Shown in pieces: positions 1 through 8,287 of a stretch of DNA of 47,466 nucleotides. Location: the NCBI GenBank assembly GCA_030647775.1, contig JAUSJC010000008.1, positions 1 to 47,466 on the forward strand, in the 5' to 3' direction. The notes beneath the pieces are model-generated. The model had not been told where the DNA came from. It saw nothing but the letters and a program-made list of their open reading frames with translations, and did not search any database. Source of the stretch: Candidatus Curtissbacteria bacterium. GTDB lineage: Bacteria > Patescibacteria > Microgenomatia > Curtissbacterales > GWA2-41-24. The translations under genes were made by a program, and so were the position numbers. Every line of letters starts with the position of its first letter. The stretch's first letter is position 1.

Positions 1-140
1 GGGCGGCTTGTCCAAGCGGGCCGCAGTGCGACAACAGTTTGACTGCCGCCGAGCAGTTTAACTTCGACCCGAAATACCTGGCAGGTCTGAACAACATCCT
101 TGGCAATCCAAAAATCTCCTGGGCGGAAGTAGCGCCGTAA
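1..140 (+). CDS. C-terminal end of an unknown protein (partial)
   Basis: An open frame enters from the left edge and ends in TAA at 138-140, giving about 45 residues that end in KISWAEVAP. Two cysteines (in AACPSGPQCD) and Asn/Pro-rich sequence suggest an extracellular or structural protein, but nothing identifies a family. The stop is followed at once by a GAA-loop hairpin (139-157, AAGCGC-GAA-GCGCTT), a repeat type seen elsewhere in the window. No function is proposed. Confidence 0.5.
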   Translation, partial: AACPSGPQCDNSLTAAEQFNFDPKYLAGLNNILGNPKISWAEVAP

Positions 141-196
141 AGCGCGAAGCGCTTACTCAATGACCAATTTCCAAACTCCAATTTCCAATTTCTTCT

Positions 197-389
197 GTCA
201 TTGCGAGTCCCTTTTCTGCTGTCATTCTGAGCACTTTACCATTGTCATCCTGAGCGACCTGCCTGCCGGCGAGGCAGGAGCGAAGCAGTCTCAGATCCTG
301 AATAAGGACAGATCCCGAAACGAATTCGGGATGACACAAGGGTCGGTTCAGGATGACAAAACGGGTAAGATTGCTTCGCTCGCAATGAC
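197..389. repeat. Mosaic of dispersed palindromic repeats
   Basis: Several units of the window's commonest repeat families sit back to back: GTCATTGCGAG / CTCGCAATGAC ends, GTCATCCTGA units, a CCTGCCTGCCGGCGAGGCAGG hairpin core split here by its loop, and a CCCGAA...TTCGGG unit. Open frames across it only translate the repeat. The whole stretch 141-695 has no gene that I can support. 540-600 holds a further short repeat run (GTTTACGGTTTACGGTT followed by GACAGTTAACAGTT). Confidence 0.8.
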
Positions 390-613
390 ATATAAGGATT
401 TTCGACTTGAGACGTTTTTGTTTCAAAAAAGACTGATATGAATTTGGAATTTTGTCCTTGGAGTTTCCTGTTTGATCCACTTAGGTGATATTTAGGTACT
501 AGATTTTCTTTTACTACTTGCCGAATTTGAACGCTGGATTTAAAATGGCGGCACGTCAGTTTACGGTTTACGGTTGACAGTTAACAGTTCACAGACAGAA
601 GTAAAACACTCAG

Positions 614-666
614 GTCATTCTGAACTTGATTCAGAATCTAGATCCCGAAACGAGTTCGGGATGACA
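614..666. repeat. Dispersed palindromic repeat, GTCATTCTGAAC type
   Basis: Two adjacent inverted units: TTCTGAACTTGATTCAGAA and CCCGAAACGAGTTCGGG, ending in ATGACAC. The same arrangement recurs around 10,371, 10,988, 25,416, 29,375 and 32,396. It lies 30 bp before the mreB-like start codon. Confidence 0.8.
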
Positions 667-695
667 CAGAAGGCTTTCGATAACCGATAACTCTA

Positions 696-1715
696 ATGAA
701 ATTTTCTCTTTTTTCATCAAAACGCCTGGGTATCGACCTTGGTACTTCCAATTGTTTAGTTTGGGCTTCCGGTGAGGGTGTGGTTTTGGCGGAACCGAGC
801 GTGGTTGCCGTCGATTCCGTTACCGGGCGAGTTGTGGCGGTTGGCAGTGAGGCGCGCGAGATGCTAGGCAGAACGGGAAGCAACCTGATTGCGCAGAAAC
901 CCTTGAGGGACGGAGTTGTAGCTGATTTTTTGGTCGCGCAGAGTATGCTCAAGTACTTTATGAATAAGGTTTTGGGGAGCTCACGGCTTGCCAGACCGGA
1001 GGTTATGGTGTGTGTGCCATCCGGAATAACCCAAGTCGAACGAAGGGCGGTTCTGGAGGCGACGCTGACTGCCGGCGCCAAGACGGCATATTTAATTGAC
1101 CAGTCGCTGGCAGCAGCCATTGGTGCCAAACTGCCAATTGAGGCGGCATTTGGCTCGATGGTTGTGGATATCGGCGGAGGCCAGGTAGGCGCGGCTGTTG
1201 TATCTTTGGGCGGCATTGTGGCAACGGCATCTGCCAAAGCGGGGGGCAATAAAATAGACGAGGCGATAACTCTTTACCTGCGGCGGGGGCATAATTTGAT
1301 AATCGGAGAGCGGATGGCCGAGGATATCAAGGTTAAAATCGGCGCCGCACTCTTAATGAACCCCAAAAAGACAATGGAAGTACGCGGCCGTGACGCCATA
1401 CTGGGACTGCCTAAAACCGTAACGGTGGATTCACACGAAATTACGCAGGCGATAGGGCCGGTTTTGAACTCAATAATTACTTGCATTAAGAACGTACTTG
1501 AGCAGACGCCGCCGGAGCTTGCCAGCGATATTATCGAGCGGGGGATGGTTTTAACCGGCGGGACGGCGCAGCTTAGGGCGCTTGACCGCTTAATTACCTC
1601 TCAAACGAACGTGCCGGCGCACGTTTCCGAAGGCCCGATGCACGCGGTGGTTTACGGAACGGGCATGGCTCTGGAGAATATCGAGGCGTGGAAGAGGTTG
1701 TTGCACACAAGGTAG
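696..1715 (+). CDS. mreB: MreB/actin-like protein, divergent paralogue
   Basis: MreB-family rod-shape ATPase of the actin fold, 339 aa, close to full length. The phosphate-1 loop (GIDLGTSN, about 12-19), the PPELASDIIERG segment and the GG(T) adenosine motif near the C-terminus are visible. It differs from the second MreB of this window (39971-41020) at active-site positions: the usual IEEPMAAAIG reads IDQSLAAAIG (134-143) and DIGGGT reads DIGGGQ (158-163). Residue 136 is Gln where MreB has the Glu tied to ATP hydrolysis. This is therefore probably a specialised paralogue, perhaps with altered ATPase; that is inference. The ATG is preceded by repeats and has no clear Shine-Dalgarno sequence. 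It is not next to mreC/mreD or mrdA, unlike the other copy. Confidence 0.9.
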   Translation: MKFSLFSSKRLGIDLGTSNCLVWASGEGVVLAEPSVVAVDSVTGRVVAVGSEAREMLGRTGSNLIAQKPLRDGVVADFLVAQSMLKYFMNKVLGSSRLARPEVMVCVPSGITQVERRAVLEATLTAGAKTAYLIDQSLAAAIGAKLPIEAAFGSMVVDIGGGQVGAAVVSLGGIVATASAKAGGNKIDEAITLYLRRGHNLIIGERMAEDIKVKIGAALLMNPKKTMEVRGRDAILGLPKTVTVDSHEITQAIGPVLNSIITCIKNVLEQTPPELASDIIERGMVLTGGTAQLRALDRLITSQTNVPAHVSEGPMHAVVYGTGMALENIEAWKRLLHTR

Positions 1716-1732
1716 TGTATAATTCATAGCCG

Positions 1733-1897
1733 ATGAAGGATCAGGAGCCTAAGAAGGGTCATGAGTACAATATCGGTCTGGTTGCCGCTGGCGGTGCCCT
1801 AATCTATATAGGTATAGCAAGTATAGAAGGACAACCAGTGATTGGGATTCTTCTTTTTGGAATTGGTGCGTATGTGATGACCAAAGCAAGTAGATAA
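1733..1897 (+). CDS. Small membrane protein, 54 aa
   Basis: An ATG at 1733 opens a 54-codon frame ending in TAA (1895-1897). The protein starts with a charged head (MKDQEPKKGHEYN) followed by two hydrophobic segments, about residues 14-31 and 36-50, separated by EGQP. A TATAAT box at 1718-1723 lies only 9 bp before the ATG, so the message may be leaderless; the -35 is weak. No family is recognised. Its compact two-helix form and the promoter-like box support a real gene, but short frames can arise by chance. Confidence 0.5.
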   Translation: MKDQEPKKGHEYNIGLVAAGGALIYIGIASIEGQPVIGILLFGIGAYVMTKASR

Positions 1898-1965
1898 TTT
1901 TCGATTCTTACCTATAAGAATTGCTTCTATTTACCATTGACTATTTACCATTTACAATGTAGCCC

Positions 1966-2525
1966 ATGCTTATTGGTTTTGATGCGTCCCGCGCGTTTGT
2001 AGGTGAGGCTACGGGGACGGAGAATTATTCGCTGAATTTGTTGCGGGCTTTGGCCAAGATTGACCGGGAAAATAGGTATCGAGTGTACCTTAGAGAAGTG
2101 CATAGTGAAAAGTGGAGAGTGCTTAGTCAAAAAAATTCCAAAAAAGACTAACCACTAACCACTAACCATTTGTTCTCGCCGGCAAGCTTGGGTGGGACTA
2201 TCAGGAAATTTTGGCGGCACCGAAAAAATTTGGAGTAGAGAAGCAGGTTAAGTTTATTGGCAGGATTGCCGATGCCGATTTGCCGGTGCTCTTTAATTAC
2301 AGCGGCGCTAGGGTTTTTGCCTTTCCTAGTTTGTTTGAGGGGTTCGGCCTGCCTATTTTGGAGGCGATTTCTTGCGGGTGTCCGGTTGTTGCCAGCGATA
2401 TACCTTCACATAGAGAAATCATGGAAAAGTTGAAGATTGGCGAGGCTGGAGTTTTGACAAAAGCTGACATAGTGAGTGAGTCGGTGCGATTCTTATATCA
2501 AAATATAACAAACGGTAATAAATAG
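1966..2525 (+). pseudogene. Glycosyltransferase family 4 gene with its middle deleted
   Basis: 1966-2090 encodes a normal GT4 start (MLIGFDASRAFVGEATGTENYSLN in two stretches, then LLRALAKID). 2172-2525 encodes the normal acceptor/donor end: VLAGKLGWDYQEIL, KFIGRIADADLP, FPSLFEGFGLPILEAISCG and CPVVASDIPSHREI, containing the EGFGLPxLE nucleotide-sugar motif. Between them, 2097-2168 is TTAGTG-family repeat with stop codons (TAA at 2149). A full GT4 is about 350-380 aa, so roughly 180-200 residues are missing. The two parts lie in different frames (1966 and 2172 differ by 2 mod 3). This looks like an internal deletion bridged by repeat sequence. The remnant ending at 2525 could still be translated from TTG 2211, but it would lack the N-terminal Rossmann domain. 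Confidence 0.85.
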
Positions 2526-2632
2526 TTATGCTGTGGTAACATTTAGCCTCAATCTTCTATTTTTCCAAACAGGCATGGATCGGGGGAGGATGAATTTTTG
2601 AATCTGCCTGTCGGCAGACAGGGCTAAAAAGG

Positions 2633-2693
2633 TATAATATAAATAGTATTTAGCTTCGGCGAGGCGCCAGTTGCCCTTAGAAGGCTAAAATTT
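2633..2693 (+). promoter_or_regulatory. -10 box and hairpin leader of the wecG-like gene
   Basis: TATAAT at 2633-2638; the -35 region is poor. The leader of about 50 nt can fold with TTTAGC near 2650 pairing with GGCTAAA just before the ATG, and an inner GGCGAGGCGCC hairpin. The upstream hairpin CCTGTC-GGCA-GACAGG (about 2607-2622) is another dispersed repeat. Confidence 0.4.
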
Positions 2694-3470
2694 ATGGAAA
2701 ACATACCGACAAGCGAAGTTTTTGTACCAAAAATCGAGGTTTTGGGGGTAAAAGTAGGGGATATAGATGAAAAAACGGCTATTTCCCGAATACTAACTTT
2801 GGCAAAAGATACTAAAGGCCACCACTATGTGGTTACAGTCAATGCGGAGTTTGTGATGTTGGCCCGCCGGAACCCTGATTTTGCCAGGATTGTGGAAAGC
2901 GCGGATCTGGCCTTAGCGGATGGTGCCGGGGTAGTCTTGGCGAAGCTAATTTTGGGGGGAAAGGCGCATTCTCGCGTGACGGGAGTAGATATGGTAGATA
3001 AACTGTGTGCGGAAAGTGCCAAAAGGGCTATTAGGGTAGGCTTTTTGGGTGGTTTTCACGCTGTAGCAAGTGAGGTTTCCAAGCGCCAAAAAGCTAAATT
3101 TCCGGGCTTAAAAGTAGTATATATTGCGTCCGGAAGCCCAATTATAGGTTATGATTTGAGGCTAAGAAAGGCAATTTCGGCCTCCGGGCGCGTTGATATT
3201 TTGTTTGTTGCTTTTGGCATGGGTGGCCAGGAGTTTTGGATATCACGGAATATTAAGCACCTGAATGTTGGTGTCGCCATTGGTGTCGGCGGGGCATTTG
3301 ACTACATTTCTTCAGTGAAAATGCGGGCGCCAAGATTCGTGCAAAGGGTTGGTTTGGAATGGTTATGGCGGTTGGTGCTCGAACCTGCCAGAATTTGGCG
3401 GATGAGAGTTCTACCGGTTTTTGCGGAGTTGGTAATTTGGCAATTTTTAAAGAAACTTTTAAAATTCTAA
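2694..3470 (+). CDS. WecG/TagA/CpsF-family glycosyltransferase (GT26)
   Basis: 258 aa, the normal size for GT26 enzymes such as WecG (N-acetylmannosaminuronic acid transfer) and TagA (N-acetylmannosamine transfer to undecaprenyl-PP-GlcNAc). Family signatures are visible: HHYVVTVNAEFVMLARRNPDF (about 44-64), SADLALADGAGVVLA, RVTGVDMVDKLC, the VGFLGG loop, FVAFGMGGQEFWI and the C-terminal GLEWLWRLVLEPARIWRM, which in this family forms a membrane-associating tail. It acts at the cytoplasmic face on lipid-linked sugars in cell-surface glycan synthesis. The broken glycosyltransferase just upstream suggests a former glycan locus. The exact donor sugar cannot be told from the sequence. Confidence 0.9.
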   Translation: MENIPTSEVFVPKIEVLGVKVGDIDEKTAISRILTLAKDTKGHHYVVTVNAEFVMLARRNPDFARIVESADLALADGAGVVLAKLILGGKAHSRVTGVDMVDKLCAESAKRAIRVGFLGGFHAVASEVSKRQKAKFPGLKVVYIASGSPIIGYDLRLRKAISASGRVDILFVAFGMGGQEFWISRNIKHLNVGVAIGVGGAFDYISSVKMRAPRFVQRVGLEWLWRLVLEPARIWRMRVLPVFAELVIWQFLKKLLKF

Positions 3471-4037
3471 AAATTTCATAAAAACTGAAAATTTTTGGAA
3501 AAGAGGAGTCTTGAAAATTTTTAGAAGTTATATCCTATAAATTTTAAAAATTCCCGTCGATATTTTTTATTATTTTAATAATTTCTACTTACTTATTAAA
3601 ATTTTAAGGTAGCAAAAAAAGAGAGAATTCCGCTAAATTTTGAGGGATTTTTTGTAAATGTGGGATAAGAAAGTACCTTGTATATTTTTTCGTTTTTTGT
3701 CAATTCTAGCTTCATTATATGTTAGTAACAAGTTTACTCAAAATTGGTTCATTCTGTTATTTAGGGACATTTCTAGAAATTAATTTTTATACGAGGAAAT
3801 TATAAAATTTACCGTTAATCATTTTGGCAATATGTATATCTGCATATTGCAATTTTTGCGTAGCATTTTAAAACCTGTAGTTGTTATTTTGTATTGTCTT
3901 GTTAGCTTCAAAAATGTGTTTAAACATTGAATATAGTGATTTTTCCATCTACAATGAAGTTAATATCAGCAAAGCTTAAGTTATATAATTGATTTAAGAG
4001 TTATTGGAAGCTTTCTGATATTGCTCATAAATTTGCA
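3471..4037. other. 567-bp AT-rich gap without a gene
   Basis: No frame of useful length on either strand. The stretch is clearly richer in A+T than its neighbours and lacks the GC-rich repeats common elsewhere. One hairpin stands out: GCAATATG (3827-3834) pairs with CATATTGC (3843-3850) and is followed by AATTTTT, like a weak plus-strand terminator. It could be the tail of a short unrecognised RNA, or decayed or foreign DNA. Confidence 0.6.
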
Positions 4038-4976
4038 ATGGCTAAGTTTGTACCGGATGTCACGACTAACAGGTGGGTGGTTATAGCTGAAGGCCGCCTG
4101 AAGCGCCCCCACGAGCCCGGTGAGGCTAATCCGCCAGCCCATTCGGGGTCTGAGCCCTCAGGGTCGAAGACCGGCGGACCAAAAGTCTGTATATTTTGCC
4201 CAGGGAATGAAAATCCGCCAGGCGGCGGACCCGGTGAGGAAGTATACAGGATAGGCACGGGTAATGCCTACGAGCCTGGCTGGGAAGTTCGGGTGATCAA
4301 GAACAAATACCCGATTACGGATTTCCATGAAGTTATAATTCACTCGCCGGATCACGAGAAAGATATTGATAAGCTGCCGCTTGAGCAGATACACAAGATA
4401 TTGTTGACATTTAGAGACAGGTATAATTTTCATTCTAAAAATGGGCATGTAATGATCTTTGATAACGTCGGCGAAAATGCCGGAGCCTCAATTCACCATC
4501 CGCATTCACAGCTGGTGGTTGTGCCTAAACAGATTAATATTGATTCGCTGGCGTTGGAACCGGTTTTAAATGTTGTTGAAGATAATCATCACTTCGTGGT
4601 TTTTTGCCCGGAGTTTAGCCAATGGCCGTTTGAGGTATGGATTGCTCCCAAAAAAAGGGACGAGTTTTTTGGACAAATTAGCGCGGAGGCTATTGATGAT
4701 TTGGCTGCTGTCTTGAAAAATACATTGAGACGTTTAATTACCCACCTTTCTAAAGAGGAAGAGAACCAATGCCATTTTCATCCGGGTGTGCCGGAGGTGA
4801 CGTTTTCCGGCGGGCCGGCTTACAATTTTTATATCCATCACGGGAAAGACTGGTATATAAGGATTATTCCAAGGTTAATCCACAGGGCCGGGTTTGAGCT
4901 TGGAACCGGGCTTTCGGTCAATATTGTTGATCCGGCCGACGCGGCGGAAGTTTTAAGAGAAGAAAAGATAGGGTGA
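4038..4976 (+). CDS. galT: Galactose-1-phosphate uridylyltransferase family (HIT superfamily)
   Basis: 312 aa. GalT-type enzymes move UMP between UDP-glucose and hexose-1-phosphate through a histidine-bound intermediate. The active-site motif GASIHHPHSQ (about 151-160, HPHxQ) is intact, followed by VVVPKQI. The N-terminal CIFCPGNE (CxxC, about 51-58) is the usual zinc-ligand pair. The C-terminal FSGGPAYNFYIHHGKDWYIRIIPR matches the second half of the family. PPAHSGSEPSGSKTGGP and NPPGGGPGEE around residues 32-70 look like repeat-derived insertions in the zinc region. Other nucleotidyltransferases of the branch (ADP-sulfurylase, Ap4A phosphorylase) are possible alternatives. It probably works with the following hexose mutase in sugar-nucleotide supply. 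No Shine-Dalgarno sequence is evident. Confidence 0.8.
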   Translation: MAKFVPDVTTNRWVVIAEGRLKRPHEPGEANPPAHSGSEPSGSKTGGPKVCIFCPGNENPPGGGPGEEVYRIGTGNAYEPGWEVRVIKNKYPITDFHEVIIHSPDHEKDIDKLPLEQIHKILLTFRDRYNFHSKNGHVMIFDNVGENAGASIHHPHSQLVVVPKQINIDSLALEPVLNVVEDNHHFVVFCPEFSQWPFEVWIAPKKRDEFFGQISAEAIDDLAAVLKNTLRRLITHLSKEEENQCHFHPGVPEVTFSGGPAYNFYIHHGKDWYIRIIPRLIHRAGFELGTGLSVNIVDPADAAEVLREEKIG

Positions 4977-5208
4977 GTATTTGCGCATCCGCCACATAAA
5001 AACCGTTCGGCCCAACTCCAATGTAGTCCGTTATTTTTACTCGGCCTCACTTAGGTCTCCGCTCGCCAATAACTTTTTTGTAGTTTGATAGTTGTTTCGG
5101 GCTCGCTCCGCCATATTTTTATGTGGCTCACGCGCAATTTGGTTAATTAGTTTGAGGGAGCTTGCTGCATCATGTTTTTGAGCTGCAAGAATCCAACTTT
5201 TGGGTAGA

Positions 5209-5237
5209 TTGCGTTTATGTGTGAGAGGCCGTATATT
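5209..5237 (+). promoter_or_regulatory. Promoter of the phosphohexomutase gene
   Basis: TTGCGT (5209-5214), a 17-bp spacer and TATATT (5232-5237), just before the ribosome site AAGGAAG and the ATG at 5248. The leader would be only a few nucleotides. The rest of 4977-5247 shows no gene. Confidence 0.5.
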
Positions 5238-5247
5238 ATAAGGAAGC

Positions 5248-6699
5248 ATGAAGGTAAATGAGGCCATTTTTCGCGATTACGACATCCGAGGAATCGTGGG
5301 TGAAGATCTAAGTGAAGAATTTGCCCAAGTATTCGGCAAGGCCTACGGAACGTTTTTGAGGCGAAAAGGCGTTTTGGAAGCACTGGTCGGCTACGACGCA
5401 CGGGAAAGCTCCCCAAAATATTTTGAATCGTGCGTAAAAGGAGTTTTATCTACTGGTGTAGACGTTATCGAAATTGGTTTGGTTACGACGCCGATGCTTT
5501 ACTGGTCCAGAAAATTTTATAAAAAGAATGGGGCAGTGGCAATTACCGCTTCGCACAACCCGCCGGAATTTAATGGTTTTAAGCCTTGTTTTGGCAACGG
5601 GGCGATGTTTGGGCAGGGTTTGCAGGATTTAAAGGACTTGATGATCTCGGAGGATTTTGAGACCGGCGAAGGGAAAGTCAGCGAGCGGGAAATCTTCGAG
5701 GATTATAAAGCCGATATTGCCTCAAAAGTTAAACTTGCCAGGCCTTTGAACGTGATAGTTGATTGCGGCAACGCGACCGGCGGGCCGTATGTTCCGGCAG
5801 TTCTCGAGGCAATTGGTGCTAATGTCGAGAAGCTTTTTTGCGACATCGATTTTAGACAGCCCAATCATCCACCTAACCCACAGGATCCACGGGCTTATCC
5901 GCAAATTCAGGAGAAGATGAGGAGCGGCCCCACTTCGCCAAGGTTTCGAGGGGTAAAAAAGTATGATGTAGGGCTTTTATTTGATGGAGATGCGGATCGT
6001 TTAGGATCAATTGACAGTGAAGGCAATATTGTTTGGGGCGATCAAATGACTGCTCTTTGCGCACGACGCATCGTCGAGGACAAACCTGGGGCTTTGATTC
6101 TGTTTGAGTTGCAATGCTCGCAAAGCGCTACAGACGATGTCGAAGCGCATGGCGGGAAGATGAAACTGGTCCGTGTTGGACATTCTTACATAGAGGAAGC
6201 ACTTTATCGGGATAAGGCAGAGCTGGCGGGCGAGATTAGCGGGCACATTTTCTTTTCCGATCGTTGGTATGGGTTTGATGATGCGGTTTATGCAGCCGCA
6301 CGGCTCCTGGAGTATATTGCTGAGTCTGGCAAGAGCTATAAAGAGCTGGTCGAATCTTTGCCGAAATATTATTCTTCGCCACTGACGCGAATTTTTGCGC
6401 CGGACGATAGGAAGTTTGAGATTATCGAAGAACTCAAAAAATATTTTACGGATCTTTCTTCCCGTCATCCCGAACTTGTTTCGGGATCTGCTCCTAAACT
6501 TGTCACAATCGATGGCGTAAGGCTCCAGTGGCCAGACGGCTGGGCGGTTATTCGAGCGGCCAACACTCAACCCCAGTTAACGCTTAGAGCTGAAGCAAAT
6601 TCGCAGACGAGGCTTGCCGAAATCGAAAAGATCGTTGAGCAATCCTTGGCCCGTTACGAAAAAGAGGGAGTTAAGGTTGAGTGGGGGAAAGTCCATTAG
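5248..6699 (+). CDS. Phosphomannomutase/phosphoglucomutase
   Basis: 483 aa alpha-D-phosphohexomutase that interconverts hexose-6-phosphate and hexose-1-phosphate for GDP-mannose or UDP-glucose synthesis. All four family loops are seen: catalytic TASHNP with Ser102; metal-binding DGDADR (246-251); sugar-binding GEISGH (about 328-333); phosphate-binding RAANTQPQLTLRAE near the end. Ribosome site AAGGAAG supports the ATG. It is some 30 aa longer than usual because of two in-frame repeat insertions: GPTSPRFRGVK at about 228-238 (DNA 5927-5957, related to 23241-23280 inside the peptidase gene) and SSRHPELVSGS at about 405-416 (DNA about 6463-6490, the GTCATCCCGAAC repeat). Both lie between conserved motifs, so the enzyme is probably active. 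Confidence 0.93.
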   Translation: MKVNEAIFRDYDIRGIVGEDLSEEFAQVFGKAYGTFLRRKGVLEALVGYDARESSPKYFESCVKGVLSTGVDVIEIGLVTTPMLYWSRKFYKKNGAVAITASHNPPEFNGFKPCFGNGAMFGQGLQDLKDLMISEDFETGEGKVSEREIFEDYKADIASKVKLARPLNVIVDCGNATGGPYVPAVLEAIGANVEKLFCDIDFRQPNHPPNPQDPRAYPQIQEKMRSGPTSPRFRGVKKYDVGLLFDGDADRLGSIDSEGNIVWGDQMTALCARRIVEDKPGALILFELQCSQSATDDVEAHGGKMKLVRVGHSYIEEALYRDKAELAGEISGHIFFSDRWYGFDDAVYAAARLLEYIAESGKSYKELVESLPKYYSSPLTRIFAPDDRKFEIIEELKKYFTDLSSRHPELVSGSAPKLVTIDGVRLQWPDGWAVIRAANTQPQLTLRAEANSQTRLAEIEKIVEQSLARYEKEGVKVEWGKVH

Positions 6700-6847
6700 T
6701 AAGTGATTAGTGCATAAGAGAGCTTATTGCTCGTGAACTCGCAATAGTGATGAGTGATTAGTCAAAAATTGAGAAAAACTACGAACGAAAATCCAATTAC
6801 AAAAATTCTAGTTTAAGGCCAGAATCGCAGATTTTGAGAGGAAAACG

Positions 6848-7597
6848 TCAGCTGTTGAGTAACTTAAGTACTTGGCGGTGTAAAAGACCATTGGTTGCTA
6901 CATCACTACCGGAAGTTAACGAAAATTTCCCTGAAAGATCCGTAAATTTACCGCCGGCTTCTTCTATTAAAATTGATGGAGCAGCAACGTCGTGGATTTT
7001 ATTTCCGCCTTCCATGAAAGCGTCAATTTTCCCTTGAGCAACAAGCGCGTAACCGAAGGCGTCTCCAAAGCCTCTATCGCATTGAACTGTTTGTGAAAGC
7101 CTGAGAAGGCCACCCAGTTTATTCTGTTTTTCAAAAGATTTGATACCACCGTGAGATATAAAAGCATCTTCGATCTTAGAGATTTTAGAAACATGAATAC
7201 GCTTGTTGTTGAGGAAAGCACCTTTTCCTTTTTGTGCCATGTAAAATTCATTTATAGCGGGGAAAAAACAAATTCCAATTATTGGTTTGTCATTTTTCAT
7301 AACTGCCAGCAGCGTGGACCAAAACGGTATGCGTCTAATGAAACCCTTTGTGCCGTCGATAGGGTCGATAACCCATTTAAAGCGCGCTTGTGGGTTTACA
7401 GGTTCAAATTCCTCACCAATAATGCCATGGTCGGGGAAATTTTTGGCAATAATTTTGCGGATGAGCTGTTCGGCTTCTTTATCGGCACGGGTTACAGGAG
7501 TATTGTCCGGTTTATAAAAAACTTTGGGTTGGGATTTAAAATATTTTAGAGCCAGCTGGCCGGCCTGGCGTGCTGCATTAATAGCAATGTCAACCAT
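6848..7597 (-). CDS. Inositol-monophosphatase family phosphatase (HisN/SuhB-like)
   Basis: 249 aa Mg-dependent phosphatase of the FIG superfamily. Metal sites are intact: GEE (61-63), DPIDGT (78-83) and the C-terminal Asp in HDVAA (202-206), where the usual WDxAA carries His for Trp. Features such as GDAFGYALVAQGKIDAFME resemble the histidinol-phosphatase (HisN) branch, but the natural substrate could also be inositol phosphate or PAP. The start ATG lies 67 bp from the dyad site at 7664-7697, which sits in its upstream region, so shared control with the PaaX-like regulator is possible (inference). It faces the phosphohexomutase gene tail to tail; 6700-6847 holds only TTAGTG-type repeats. Confidence 0.85.
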   Translation of the reverse strand: MVDIAINAARQAGQLALKYFKSQPKVFYKPDNTPVTRADKEAEQLIRKIIAKNFPDHGIIGEEFEPVNPQARFKWVIDPIDGTKGFIRRIPFWSTLLAVMKNDKPIIGICFFPAINEFYMAQKGKGAFLNNKRIHVSKISKIEDAFISHGGIKSFEKQNKLGGLLRLSQTVQCDRGFGDAFGYALVAQGKIDAFMEGGNKIHDVAAPSILIEEAGGKFTDLSGKFSLTSGSDVATNGLLHRQVLKLLNS

Positions 7598-7663
7598 ACG
7601 GGAAGTGTATCAGTTGTAATTGCTTTTTCCAAATTTAAGTTATAGATTCGTTAAGGAAGAAAA

Positions 7664-7697
7664 GTGCACATTATATGCTATAGCTTAAGCCGTGCAC
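7664..7697. promoter_or_regulatory. 34-bp dyad site, copy 1 (between hisN-like and PaaX-like genes)
   Basis: GTGCA-N8-GCTATAGC-N8-TGCAC. The outer arms and central palindrome are exactly as spaced in the second copy at 8288-8321; the N8 segments differ between copies, although the bases just outside are also similar. It lies upstream of the hisN-like gene and just past the stop of the PaaX-like gene. Operator for that regulator is the simplest reading; a recombination site is an alternative. Confidence 0.7.
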
Positions 7698-7721
7698 CGT
7701 ATATTTTATATTTTGTGTTCT

Positions 7722-8285
7722 CTAAAGGCCAAATTTATCTAACAGGCGATTCTTCGTATCTATATCTGTAGCGACAATGTAGGTAATGTTATTGGCAACA
7801 TCGAAGTAATGTTTAAGGAAATCTACTTCTTTTTTGCAAGGATATGGGTAAACAAAGACACTTTTTTGTAACCTGTGGAAATCCAGATTTTGCAATTTTC
7901 TTCTGAATGCTTCTCGTGAAGCCTTTTTAGCTTCTGGTATGTCGAAGACTATAACTCGCCACTTTTTATCCCATTTGGCAGGTTTTGTAACTTTCATATC
8001 TTCAATTTGATACGAGGAAACTTTTCGTTTACCTTTATCGGTTATTGTTATTTCGACCGATCCATCTGCTAATTCTTTTACCGAGATAAGTTCTTGTTTT
8101 TCCAGCGTCCTCAAGGCCCTTTTAACGTATTTGGTTTTGTACTGATTTTTCTCAAACTCACGGATTATGTAGACCAGACCGGGGAAGATAAGTATGGTAC
8201 CAATAAGGGCGGTAGCGCCAAGGGAAATCAGGATGCTTTTTGTTAGGTTGGAGCTGATTACAGTTTTTAATTTTGTATTTTTCAT
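7722..8285 (-). CDS. Membrane-anchored PaaX/Cas2-fold protein
   Basis: 187 aa. A hydrophobic segment at about 15-38 (SILISLGATALIGTILIFPG...) is followed by a winged-helix-like region (about 50-95, KYVKRALRTLEKQELISVKE...ITDKGKRKV). The C-terminal domain, about 105-187, reads KWRVIVFDIPE...RKLQNLDFHRLQKSVFVYPYPC. That pattern is typical of the PaaX C-terminal/Cas2-like ferredoxin fold, including the Asp of the first strand (VFDIPE). Family members act as transcriptional regulators; no cas genes or CRISPR are nearby. A near-perfect dyad starts 3 bp before the ATG and a second lies just past the stop, suggesting autoregulation. No Shine-Dalgarno sequence fits, so the message may be leaderless. 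Target genes and ligand are unknown. Confidence 0.75.
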   Translation of the reverse strand: MKNTKLKTVISSNLTKSILISLGATALIGTILIFPGLVYIIREFEKNQYKTKYVKRALRTLEKQELISVKELADGSVEITITDKGKRKVSSYQIEDMKVTKPAKWDKKWRVIVFDIPEAKKASREAFRRKLQNLDFHRLQKSVFVYPYPCKKEVDFLKHYFDVANNITYIVATDIDTKNRLLDKFGL

Positions 8286-8287
8286 AG

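Noticed and set aside
157..480. Open frames of about 100 aa on both strands over the first repeat cluster
   Set aside because: The translations are those of the palindromic repeats (HPEFVSGS, VIARSEATKQS-like) and carry no domain; the same peptides recur wherever the repeats lie.
638..1249. A 203-aa minus-strand frame opposite the first mreB
   Set aside because: It lies antisense to a clear MreB gene and has low-complexity Ala/Pro/Ser content with no independent support.
7722..8285. CRISPR-Cas locus because of the Cas2-like fold
   Set aside because: No repeat-spacer array, no cas1 or other cas genes; the wHTH-plus-Cas2-like form with a membrane helix fits the PaaX-type family.
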